Origin: Ectocarpus siliculosus
Lineage: Eukaryota > Sar > Phaeophyceae > Ectocarpales > Ectocarpaceae
DNA: 32,074 bases
Reading direction: 5' to 3'
NCBI GenBank assembly: GCA_000310025.1
Contig: FN649748.1
Coordinates: 3,572,336-3,604,409 of the forward strand
The notes beneath the pieces are model-generated. The model was not told the DNA's origin. It was given only the letters and a program-made list of their open reading frames with translations, and did not search any database. A program made the position numbers and the translations under genes. Below, one piece after another: positions 1 to 11,507 of the stretch; the first letter of the stretch is position 1; every line of letters starts with the position of its first letter.

Positions 1-1250
1 CCCCCCCCCCCCCCCCCCCCGATACTCGGCAGGGCAACCCGACCACAACAACACCCCAACCAAAGGATGACACCAAACGCTTGCTTGCGAAACGACCATA
101 TTCTTTAGCGGATAGAGTCGACGAAGAAAGTCAGAAAAAACACCAACGTAGGGTTGTGACTCTTGACACAAAAAACAAATCAATAAGAGCATGCATCGAT
201 CCTTGTGACTTGCAGGATTCTCTTGTCTCCGCATTGTTGCCAACTACTATTGTGATCACGGGGTCTGCGGACCTACCATAACACTTTCGTATAGAAACGG
301 CGGATCAAAACCAGGGCCATTCAAGAGAAAACTGAAACATAAAAACACCGACTGCAAGTATCAAGCCTCTTTCGCTCATCTGCCGTCCACTAGCAAGGGT
401 TGTTACACCGACAACCTAACAAGCGGCCCCAACATACGCCGGGTATTGTCCAGTGCTTGCTACAAATTCGCGAATATGTCGAAAGCACATAGAGGCGGCC
501 CAATAAGATCGGCATTCGAGGAAATCGAGACACACGCGAAAACCAAGTTAGTCTCTTCATATCTGTCCCGACAACCGATATTACGAACCAATGACCAAAC
601 CACGCAATTTAGGCCTAGATAAACAGGTTGTACTACTTGCTGCGGCCCGACCATATACAACGTAGTAGTGGATAGAGACGGCCGAGCAAACATTTACTGG
701 AGGCAGCACATGAGCACCTAGACAGCATCTACTTCCCCAAGCCTCTCTCGGCTTGTCGACTCTTTCTTGTCTATCCCCACAAACATCCATACAAATAAAA
801 CAACCAACAGCAAAAAAAAAGCAGACGCCGTGAAAAACACACACCACAGGCGTCGTCAAGCGTTTCTGTCGCGCGACTTCACCGCTATACACTTATGTAT
901 GATGAATAAATACCCACGTAGTAGAACGTCTCCATCACCTTTGGTCTGAAAAACTCCCGGGCAACGTGGCCCGTCTAAGCCCGCCAGCAACACCAACATG
1001 TTCGACCAAAACATGCCAAACGTCCTCCCGTGGCTCCAAGAGGTATACACACATGTACATGATGGGCCTTACGCCACCGCTCGCCACACACTCGCACCAC
1101 CTTACAACGGCGTCATCGTGGACAAAAGACCCGAGCCGTTATTTTACAAAGCAGTCCTCTTTTTTCGAAACGCCGTCCTCTATGTAAGTCGCGTAGACCT
1201 ACGCCACTGCGAACCATCGCAATCATCACATCCGCATTGAGTGCAGTACC
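1..1250. other. Region downstream of gene A, no gene seen
   Basis: Begins with 20 C residues, either a real homopolymer or an assembly edge. The open frames are short, lack splice logic and resemble no family I recognise. The 3' UTR of gene A should lie just below 1251. Confidence 0.5.
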
Positions 1251-4200
1251 TCAAGCGCCGTACTTCTGTACCTGTACCATTTCGGGGCCCCGCAACGAGT
1301 CGGTGGGACGCGCGGTTACCTGCAGGGTCCTGTTGAGGCCCCTCCCGCTTTCACGCTCCTCCTTGATCGTTCCGCGGTTCTCCCGACAAACATCCTCAAC
1401 TGCACTCTTCAGCTTGATTGTGTCAGCTTTGTTGATGTTGTCGTCGTCGTCGTCGTTGCTGTTGTTGATTTGAATCGTTTCAACCTTGTCCGTGTTGCTG
1501 TCGCTCTTGTCGTTGTCGTGGCTGTGGATGCCTGGGTGGACATCGTCAGAGCCGTCGAACGAGCCGTTCAAGTCTTGGTTGAAGGCGGACGACATGCCCT
1601 TCACTCCGACTTCGTAGTCGTCCACAGTCCAGCCCTGCGTTGTGCCGTTACACGGTAGGAAAAAAGGCACGTTTCAATCAATTTTCAAACCATCAAGAAC
1701 CGAATCCAACTCTTTGCTTTGAACAAAGGCATTCAAAAATAGGCCAAGCGTACGGATGTCGTGTCCGTTTCGGTGTGGGTTGAATGCGGAGATTGATCGA
1801 GGCATGAGGGCACATTGTGAGGGAATAGGGGAAAAAAGAGACGTGAGGTGCGCTAGGTCAGTCTTGAAATATTGCAGAAAAGATGAATGTGTGCACTGCG
1901 TTAGTGAAGTCGGAAAGGGGGAAACTTCCCTTGTCGTCTTTGTCGTTCCCCGACGTGCGATTATTTCGGTCTCCGGCTAGTCCACAGTATGGCTAGATGA
2001 AGTGTAAGATAGGGGTGGGTAAGTGCCTGTCAAGGTATCCACAGACAGACAGTATGCAACATAGGCGAAGCGGAGCGGCTAAACCGTAGAGGTGCTCAAA
2101 CAACAGAGACGGGTACAGACGTGCGTACCTGCTTTCCGAGGGCGAGAATGTGCTCCTGGGCGTCGATGCCGGCATGCTTGCGAAAGTTCAAGAGGTAGAG
2201 CTTTGATTCAGGCTTCACCTGAGGAAGGACGACCGAAAGGGCAAGGAACGTGACGCACAGGCAGCAGCAGACACGCGTGGTAATGGAGTAGGATTAGAAC
2301 TTGCCTCGTTGCGCGAAATCGCGCGATGTAGCGACGATCAAACACCGTGTGTCTGACTGCTGTGCCATTCATGTTTAGCTTCTTCTTCCTACTTGTTTCG
2401 GGTGTCACGGCAATTGTTCATATGTACGTGTGCCGCGACGATTAAAGTCGTTGCACCAATTCGGTTTTCGTGGTTGTGACCATTCCGTGTCAATTTGATG
2501 CGGGCGAGGACTGCACACGGGACGTGTACGCAACATCCTGGCAAGGACGCCAGCCATCGGCAATCCCACCGTACCAAGAGTCTATCCGGCGAGGCTTCAG
2601 CGCACAACAACAACGACAAAATCGCACCCACCTCTCCCTGGGCAAGCTCCCGCTGTACCAAGGCCTCGTACTTGACAAAGTGCTGTGATCCCTGCCTGGG
2701 TGCTACGCCTGGCTGGAAACCGACTTCGAACTCTTCTTCTGTCCACCCGCGTTCTGAGAGCATGAACTTGTGCTCCTCCAACGCAATGCCGTGCGTTTCG
2801 CGGTACCTGGCCGCGGTGAAGGCACCAACCAAGAGACGTCAGAGATGTTGATACAAAGAAGAAAAAACGCAGACAGCATGACAACAAAATATATTTGTAT
2901 CATAGATAAAACAGGAACGAAATAAACTCGTATCTACCGTATGTCCAACAGGTGGAACCTCCTGCTGGATAGCCCGGCCACGCCTCTCGTGATTTTCGCC
3001 CAAGAGAACGCCCAAGCACGGCCGTGGGAACGTTCACGCACACTAGTGGGCGAACCACAGCAGTACAGCGGTAGTGTGCGCCGTAGCAACAACATAACGC
3101 CCACCAACAGCGTCAATAGGTTCGTGCGGTCAACGTCGCCGCGTCGCATCTCCCAATCACCTTTGCAGCTTCCTCTTTTCGGTCTGGTTAATCTCTCCGC
3201 CTTCCAGGGTCTCCTCGAGCAGCATCCGGTACTTGGTCTTGTGTCCCCGGGACTGGTTGACTTTGTTCGAAAAGTCCTCGGAGATGGCCTTCTGAAGACC
3301 CGCGCCAATCAAAGGCCGGCGCTTGATGAAGGCGCGCAGGGCGTGCTGGTCCCAGACGTACACCACCACCTGGCGCCCGCGCCCGTGCGAGGGAGCAGCA
3401 GAGGGTGAGGCAGAGGGACGGGATGAGGTGGATCCTACGAAATATATTGTACGACGTGCTTGCACCGGGCAAAACAAGTTAGCCTCGCGTGTGGGGGTAC
3501 CGAAACCGCTGCGGGGGCGGTAGGGTGCCTGACACGCAACACCTCGCAGGTTAGCGACAACTAATTGATACATGAACACGTCGACAAATCAAGACACGAC
3601 GAGACACGCTACGGGTGACCCAATGTTGTTTGTGATGTGTCCGTCGCTTCCACATGTTGTCTGACCTTTCGCGGCCACTCCAAAAGACACTAAATAGCCC
3701 TTAACAAGCCCCAACAAAGAACGCTGTTACCGCCAAAATGGCACGCCGTTTGTAGGGGGGGGTAAGGCTATACTGTACACACTCGATGCTGTGCCCCCTG
3801 TAGAAAAACAACGCCAGGTAGGATGTTTCGAGGTGGTCGTTGTGGCCGTTTCATTCCCATGCAATCCTCGTTTCGCTTCGCTCATGTGGCAGTTACCGCA
3901 TTTTCTTGCAGCACTACCCACATAGACTATGTGTATGTAAACCCCGTAATAGGTTCAAGCGAAGGAAAAACAACAGTCAGAAATTCGCCTACACGTCGTA
4001 CACTGGAGGAGTCACAACTCACATCCGAAGTAGCCGTGACGGTGTTCTTCGTGCATTCCATCTTCCCCAAGTCTTTCGGCCCGTCCACCACATCGGGCAC
4101 GAGCGACAGGGCGACGTTCCCAACCACAGAGTCCCCTCTCAGCATGTTGAAAATCACGTCCTTCACCAAGTCAAGCACCCCTTTCCCTCCGTACTTGTAG

Positions 4201-7200
4201 CCACCGTCCCCGACGACGAGACCCTCGATGAACACGCTGTCTGCCTGATCCTTACCGTCGCTCCTCCCCCCTCCCGCCGGCCACGCATCCGCGGTACCCC
4301 GGGCGGCGGTGTGAGAGGACGCTACCGGAGCCTCCTGTATGAAGGCGTTGAAGGCCATGGAGCCGACGAACCCACCCGGCTCCAGGCGGCACACGTCCTC
4401 ACCCTCCGACCTCACCTGTTGTTGTTATTGTTATTGAACAAGAACATTCACGTTGTTAGCGATTGGTTGAAGCAGCGACCCATTTTATTCCTAGCATTTT
4501 CTTGCGAAAGCGAATGCGACGAGTACGGTTGACACCACCGCCCATCATCACCTGGCTGGTTCAGGTGCCGCACCGACTGACACCTGCATCGTACGAGCAG
4601 CATTCACCATTTCCAATATACGGTTGTCGTGGTTGACTACCGCTGCGATCTACGCTACGCCCCAAGCGTCGGCAAGGCCAACCTCACGGCCCCTTGACCC
4701 ACATCGGCGGTGCCCTCGACGATCAGAAACATCTCCTCGTGCGGTCTGCCTTGCTGGTTGATATCGTTGCCCTCAAGCACAACTCGCCGCTGTGCCTGGC
4801 CCATAAGCTGCATGAACTCCACAGGATTGAGGTCGACCGGCATAAAAATGTCTTGGTAAATTCTTGCCTGCGACGAAACACGACGGGATTCCACGAGCAA
4901 CACCAGCGTTAGAAAGTGAATCGAAAAACGCTGGGGGGGGGGGGCATGGAAAACTACTCTGTGCCAAGTAACCGTTGCACTGCTGCAAAGCTCTGCGTTG
5001 CCACACCTACTGCTGTACCTGTTCAGGGTCCTTTCCAAACTCCTCCGCGTCTTCCTTCTCTTTCCACATTACCCCTATCAGGGCCGCGTTGATCGCCAGG
5101 AAGAATAAGTTCCACTTGATCGAGATCCACAGCGGCGGCGTGCGGTAATAGCTGAAGAAGAGGTTCAGGCTCGATCCGGCGACCACTAGTTCTCTGATCA
5201 GGGAAAAGAGGATGATGCAACGTCCAAGAGAGATACATAGTCTGTGTGAAGTATCAAGAACATTGCGGCCGACCGCAGAGTGTCAGGGGCCGGTTGATGC
5301 AGCAAACTAGGGCGGTGACCTACAGCAGTGCAACGTGAAGACCGGGTGCGCGACGTGTGCCTGAAGCTGATTTCCGAGTCCGGGGAAAAGAGAAAGATCA
5401 GTCAGTGTTTTGGGAAAATAGTGTTTTGGTCCCTCTCTCTGGGAGTCTTGGTTGCTCACGCAGCAGCAGAAGAAAGATGTGGAGCAGAAGAAAGTGGAGA
5501 GGGAACTTGTCAAGATCTGAAACCTATAAATACTGCGGAATGTCGTACATTTCACCGTTGCACCGTTCCGCAGAGCACCGCACGCACGCGGCGGAATCGA
5601 ACGAAGGTAGAAAGAAGACGAAGATGGGAGGAGGGGGGCGTGCTCATGTATCCGCATGCCGTAGTCGTTGGACCATTGACCTCGCGTTCCCCGACAGCGC
5701 CGGCACGCAGCAATAGGCCGGTATTCGCCGGCCCAGGCTACGCTTCACAAGAGGAGGACCCAGGAAGCTGGTGATCATCTTACTGTTTGGTATGCCAAAC
5801 CAGATACGTGTGCCTTGGGTTGGTTTGGCATCCCAGCTAACCAAACGTTTCACATTGAGGAGGAGGCCGAGGCGGATAAATTTGAAGTTGAGTTTTTGAG
5901 TATGCTGCGTGTGTCGCCCCCATGCGACCCATGATTGGACACTTTCTTTTTCCCGTTGGGAGGATGAAAACCTTCTTCGCAAAGAAACTACAACTACAAC
6001 TTGCGCGTGTGAGCAGACAATAACTCAACAACGATCATTGGTAAAACCGACAGCCTCTTGCATGTGTTTTCGGCACATACCGCTGTAGTAGAAGTATGGT
6101 GGAAGTTTGGGCAGTTTTTTGTTTGCTTGTGTCACACAGAAGGTTGTTGTTGAATGCGCAAAGTACTCATATATTGAGGGCTGTTGATTGTGGGGTGATA
6201 TCACGGCACGACGCGCCTTTTCAACCTAAACTCTTCGGCGTAACACATGACGTTACGAGTAGTTTTAAGTATAAATGAGCTGTTCGTTTCCCATGCTGTG
6301 AACAACAACGAACCGCATCCCATCCATCCTCAAAAAAACTCTCTTTTACTTGAGCACACGAGGGCTCACGAGTCGGACACACTACGCGCATGTACTTACG
6401 TACGTATGCATTGCCGCAATGTGCGTACGCCGATCAACCATCGGCACGACTTCGTTACATAGCACACAGCAATAGCATCCTCTGCTGCTGCTGTAGCTAC
6501 ACACACAACAGCGGTGCGCATACATAATACTTGACTCTTTTTAAGCAGCAGCACTGCCGTGCGCAATGTGCGTGGGCTTGAGCAAGCAAGAACCCGGCGT
6601 CGGGACGGACGAATCACGGTCATCCACCGCCTTGGTAACGACTACGGTCAGTAAACCATGTACCTCGCGACCACAAAATTCCTCCCCCGTGGACGTTTGA
6701 TCTTTTCAAACAGCAGACGAAAGAAAAACCACCCACCACGAAAAAATCTCACCGCAAACTCAAGGCATCCGTTTCGAGGTAGCCCAAGGCAAGGATCCCC
6801 AAGCTAGTGTGCCCACACACGGAGCCGATGGTGGTCGCGGTGTCGATGCCGAGGAACTGGAGTGGACGCCGCTCCTTCATCATTTCTTTTCGAAAGCTCT
6901 CCTGAGCCAGCAGTAGTACATCGCCATGTTCCTCGTTTTCCTCTTCTGCCTGTTGTTGGTGACCGACTGCAGATGATGCGAACGGAGCTTCCTTGGGAAG
7001 CAGTAGCCTTCCCCCAGCCAAGCTCGGAGGCTTGAGTGTAGAGAGCTGGCGCCATGCCGAAGGCTTCGCGGCGACGGTAAACGCGCCTCCGGTAGCACCT
7101 GGACTCGACCTCACCAGCCCGTTTCTTCGTCTGAAGACACTGCTGATGATGCTGCCGCTGCTGCCGCCGTTGTTGCGGCCACCGTGCGAAGCAACTGCCC

Positions 7201-7213
7201 TTCCCAAGCTCAT
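1251..7213 (-). CDS. Gene A: Popeye-like membrane protein with CNB-like domain, tandem paralogue 1
   Basis: Eight exons on the minus strand: 6753-7213, 5019-5193, 4703-4867, 4023-4415, 3161-3369, 2632-2806, 2129-2218, 1251-1634. They total 2052 nt (683 aa) and every junction has GT-AG ends. The start at 7213 was chosen because it aligns with paralogue B; an in-frame ATG also lies at 7258. Residues 1-74 contain about 11 Arg/Lys and no Asp/Glu, like a mitochondrial presequence. Residues about 125-200 hold three hydrophobic segments, ending in the WNLFFLAIN motif. Residues 213-430 form a cyclic-nucleotide-binding-like beta-roll (LIVEGTADV, LEPGGFVGSMAF, then VVVYVWDQHALRAF). An acidic insert of about 80 residues lies inside it. 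Residues 445-498 and 514-566 are two copies of one unit, followed by an Asp/Asn-rich tail. Helix-helix-helix-CNB order is the Popeye/POPDC arrangement. Family assignment is firm; targeting and ligand are inference. Confidence 0.85.
5654..5748 (+). repeat. Dispersed repeat, copy 1 (gene A intron 1)
   Basis: It begins GCATGCCGTAGTCGTTGGAC, continues with CATTGACCTCGC, and matches the reverse complement of 9381-9473 over about 95 bp, with scattered mismatches. It lies in the intron between gene A exons 1 and 2, next to a small palindrome GTTTGGTATGCCAAAC at 5785-5800. Its nature (transposon fragment or MITE) is unresolved. Confidence 0.6.
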
Positions 7214-7753
7214 CCCCTGTCTGCTGTGCCGTGGTGGTTGTTCCTGGATTCGAAGCAACAGAGAGAAATCGCCGAATCAGTGGGGTATATTTGTCGCCGG
7301 CTGTGGTGACCTCGTGGTCACTGCGGTACAGCCACCGTTGCGGTAGGCACAGCAACAACCTACAACAGAGAGATAAAGAGCCAGCCCCCGGCTCTGCCCT
7401 GCTGCTGCTGCGACTCAAATCTTATTTTGGTGGGACAGAGTATCTTCGGGCGCAAGGCTGGCGGTAACTATCCAGGCGCAGCACGCAGGGGTGTTGTGTC
7501 CCTACCTGATTGCTATCGCGTATTCTTTCCCGCTTGTTGTCCACAGACCTCCAGGACGAAGACCAACGAACGCGTATAGTAGTCAGGGCTGTGAGCTTGT
7601 CGTAGTTGAAGGGTTGATGGGTGTGACGCCACAACTTGACACATGTTCACAGAATCTTGTCTTCGAGGATCCCAAGAATGCGGCCGAACACGTAACTACC
7701 ACGCCACAAACTCGAACTTTGGTCGCGGTTCACTGGAACATTGGGGTACCGTA

Positions 7754-7982
7754 GGTGACACAATATATCACACCCCCTGGACAGATTTTCAAAGCTCGAT
7801 CGCTCCACACAGCAGAAAGAGTGATGGCGGTGCCGAGAGTTGCGGCGTTGGAAGCGTCTCGTCGATAGCTTTCCGAAAACGTATCTCGTTGGCTTGTGTT
7901 GTACTGTACATCCTCGGCGTCGTGGACTAACATTGAGCTGTCTGTGTGAATTGCCGCAGGGGTTGCGATATCTTATGTCACA
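7754..7982. mobile_element. MITE-like element with imperfect terminal inverted repeats, copy 1
   Basis: The left end GTGACACAATATATCACACC is mirrored at the right end, whose reverse complement begins TGTGACATAAGATATCGCAA. The interior shares AAAGCTCGATCGCTCCAC and a block GCGTTGGAAGCGTCTCGTCG with the element at 14456-14663. No transposase ORF is visible, so it would be non-autonomous. It lies upstream of gene A. Confidence 0.5.
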
Positions 7983-8152
7983 GTACATACATGAGGTACT
8001 ACGGGAGATCTCTGCTGGAAGAACCACAAGAAGTAATGCAAGAGCACGTACAACCTGGGATGGTGTGCTTGCTGACCACACATGGTACGTGGGACGAAAA
8101 TAATAGCGTTCCGTGCACCTATCTTTGAGCGAATGAATCAAGACTTGTATGG

Positions 8153-8172
8153 ATAATAGATAGATAGATAGA
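8153..8172. repeat. (GATA)n microsatellite
   Basis: Short run of GATA/TAGA units in the A-B intergenic region. Confidence 0.8.
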
Positions 8173-9380
8173 TGCATTCACAGCGCCTAGCTTGTCAGTG
8201 TACGGCACTAAAAAAATTCCAAGCGTTTATTATCTATATCCAGCATCGATCTGTTTTCCTCTTGCCTCCGAGCAGCAGTACAGAATTCAACACACAGCAT
8301 GCCAATGTTGTCGACACAGTACAGCCCTTCGAATCGGGCGGAATCTCGAACGTTGAATTTACTGGAAAAGTTTTTATAAGTTGTGTCAAAAATGAATCCA
8401 GTAAGTGATCATCATGTGCTTGTTGTGTAGCTGGTCGCTGGCGGAAGGAATCCAATCCAGTAAGTAAGGAGGTTGATTGGTCGAAAATAAGGAGACGAAA
8501 CACGCCTCAACCACTCACGTTGCCGCGCAAAGTTGCGTTGTGTGATTACTATTATATTTGATCTATCTCGCCAAATGCATGTACTGTACCAGAGACAATC
8601 GCCGTGGTGTGGTGATTGATGAGCAAAGATAAGATCAACAACACACCTGCTCACAACCAACCATTCATTGTCGTCGCGCCGCCTCGATCGAGCAAAGAGC
8701 TACACGTACAGCAGTAGGTATAGTGTGCCGAATGTTGATTTCTTTGAATGACACAAAAACGCCCCACCACCATTGACCATAGTAAGTCTTCATCTTCTTT
8801 GATTTGCACCACGTGCTATACCGACCGAACCGATTAAATATGATGACATTCATTATTATCATGCGGAATCGATTATTATTACTGCGATCATCATGCTGGT
8901 GTGATTTGAGTGTGTTTACCTCGGGTGCGCATGAATGAGCGGTACTACTTACCACCACCCGCTGACAGACGTACGTGTGCAGCGATGCGCAAGATCCACC
9001 ATGAACAAATATATCCTTAGTATTGTTGCCTATCTATCTCTACAGCACGAAAGGGACCACAGATAGTAGTAGATAAACGCCGAAGACAATGAATAAAAAT
9101 ATCAAGCCCACAGACAAAAAGCGTGTAGCGCCCAACAACATAAACGAACGAATCCACTAATCCCCCCCACCCCCCCCCCTCCTCAAAATGGTCAAGCATC
9201 CTCGAGGCAGTTGCACAGTGCTTACAACTGTCTCTGGAAGTGAACGCACCAGAAAATAAATTAAGCCATACGCAGCTGTCATCCGTACGCAAGGAAGTAA
9301 GCACAAGATGCCGAACACCCTTAGCAGGATGCAGCTCACCCTTCATGCGACTCGCCGAAAACCCACGGCGCTTCGCGCTT

Positions 9381-9473
9381 GGTGATGTGAGAGCCTGGTC
9401 CGGTGAGAACCCGGCGTGCTCCGTCCCGGCTTGGTAGGGATGCGAGGTCAATGGTCAAACGACTACGGCATGC
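9381..9473 (-). repeat. Dispersed repeat, copy 2 (A-B intergenic)
   Basis: Reverse complement of the 5654-5748 repeat. The best match is GCATGCCGTAGTCGTTTGAC at the end near 9473, and it fades toward the GTGATGTGAG end. A C homopolymer of about 14 bases follows at 9489-9502. Confidence 0.6.
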
Positions 9474-10001
9474 ACGACTATGAGTACACCCCCCCCCCCC
9501 CCCTCCTCCGCCAGCCAGTGACCAATCCAATACCCTTAACCACACACACTAGGACTAACATCTGAAAATCAGTTGGTTGGCTGTTCTCACTTCGATACCA
9601 AGAGCAGTGATGATGTGCCAGCCTCACAGGAAAAGAAGTAATTCGCTGCCGCCTCACCACCCAGCAAATAATTATAATAGTAGTGCACCCTTTACTTCAC
9701 TCGCCGCACATAGCACTGCACGCATGTATCGTACGAACAAGACCACATGACATATTGACAGCCAGCCGGTACAAAACAAGAACGAATGAACGAAGAACGC
9801 ACACAATCGTGATGCAATTAACAATCAGTCTTGTGATACACGTCTGTCTACCGGCGGCATCAATCACCACCGTCATTTCTCCTCTCCCCTCTCCCCTTTC
9901 CCCCCTGAGTTCCCTCGTCCCTGCTCCTATCGCAGCCCCGAAGGAGTGATTGGGGCACCGCTGTATGCTATCCTATCCTAACCCCTACCACCATCATCAC
10001 C

Positions 10002-10095
10002 ATGAAGCCGTTCGTAGCTCCGGCAGTTGCTCGCGCACTAACATATACTGCGGCTGCACGCAGCAGAATCTCAAGCTGGACAGCTCCTGCTACAG
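10002..10095 (+). other. Possible isolated 5' coding exon (weak)
   Basis: ATG in good context (caccATGAAG) opens 31 codons starting MKPFVAPAVARALTYTAAAR, basic and without acidic residues, like a targeting peptide. They end at a good donor, ACAG|GTAGGTAAG. A C/T-rich tract lies upstream. I found no convincing next exon on the plus strand, so this may be chance. Confidence 0.15.
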
Positions 10096-10267
10096 GTAGG
10101 TAAGTAGTAGTAAAGAATTCTAGCTGCCTCGAAGAAGACCCACGCACCAAAAATAAAACGTTCCGATATGGAACTCAAATTCAAGGTAAAATCAACTCGG
10201 CGCCCGTCGTGAGATACGGCCGTCGAGACACCATCCATCACCTCCATCAACCTGCCGCTAGAAAACA

Positions 10268-10318
10268 CAGCAACAACGACAACAGCAACAGCAACAGCAA
10301 CAACAACAACAACAACAC
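10268..10318. repeat. (CAA/CAG)n microsatellite
   Basis: Imperfect CAA/CAG/CAACGA triplet run in the A-B intergenic region. It produces long spurious Leu/Val or Asn/Gln runs in translated frames. Confidence 0.8.
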
Positions 10319-11507
10319 TTTCACGCGGTGCGCGACATACACGGGGCTTCCCTGAGGCGACCCCTGCTCTTGTTGGAGAGGGGGCGTGCACGGCCTTCCC
10401 CCCCCCGTACATGTGGAAGGCTCCTCAAGCACGAACACCACAGCAACAATAGAAAACATCCTAGAACGCATCCCATACTCTTCGCACCAACCCTTGCTGT
10501 CTGTCCGTTCTCATGTCCAGAAGAAAACACCCACCGAAAAAACATTCGGGGCGATTCTACCCGAACCGAAAAGGTGTGTGGAGCGTGGAGCCACTGTAGC
10601 CGGGCTTAGCGCACTCGTTAGGAGATAGGGACCATTCGAGTGCGCCAAATAAAACACGATATCTAGACTACAGTACAGTAGGAGATAGGCAGGCACGTGT
10701 TGCGAACAACGAAGGCTCGCCAACACGAACACGTTTTATTGCCTGTCTGTCCACACAATGTTTTGACGGTCCTGCCCACCCCTCGCCACCGAATAGACGA
10801 TCTTCACGAGTAAAATAACCGGTCGAATAACAAGAAAAGCAGGATGGCATGCAACTTGTACCAGGTGCACCCATGTGCGAAAATTTCACAGCCACCGTCA
10901 CAAGGAAATAGTCCTAAAAGATCGACGAAACCTCCAGCCCAACATCTCAAACGTCTCGGCCAGCTTGCCAGACCAATAACAGCACCGCCACTCCCCTCCC
11001 CTCCCTCTATCCCCCACAACCACCAGACGCGCCTAGATAGCAACCACGGAAACATGAACGTCTGCCTGAGGCCGAAACGGCACAGCTTGTCAATTTGCCA
11101 CGAACGCGTGAAGCACAAATGCAGCCCTTCCCCTCTCATAACCCCCCCACCCCCACCCCCGCCGCCATTGGCGGCCTGGTATCCTGGTACCATCGGAGAG
11201 TGCAAAAACCCAATGTCCTCACAACACCTCCGACCCCGCCCACCCCCACTATTTGCGAACTTCTGCTGCTCCGGCAGAGCAGGGGCGGCCGTAAAAATCG
11301 ATGGGTGATCACATTTCCTCCTCCTTTTCCCACCAACTATTGGACTAAAGGTGTTATGATACAGTCATCAATAACTCCCCCCAGTGGCTTCCACTAGCGG
11401 GAAAAAAACTAAATAAGTAAACATTTTCGCATACCGAAAAGCGAGCTGAAACACTTTGACACATGGTGCCGCCTTGGACGTAATGTCGCGGATATCCTAC
11501 GGAGCCC

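Larger units (their letters stand above)
7259..11507. other. A-B intergenic region, repeats and no supported gene
   Basis: About 4.2 kb between the start of gene A and the stop of gene B. It holds a MITE-like element, a dispersed repeat, microsatellites, C homopolymers (about 9168-9178, 9489-9502) and one TACAGCAGTA decamer at 8707. The only gene-like piece is a possible short 5' exon at 10002-10095, listed separately. The 5' regulatory region of gene A must lie at its left end. Confidence 0.5.

Noticed and set aside
10844-11308. 154-residue plus-strand frame
   Set aside because: Pro/Ser/His low complexity from C-rich DNA, with no recognisable domain and no splice context.
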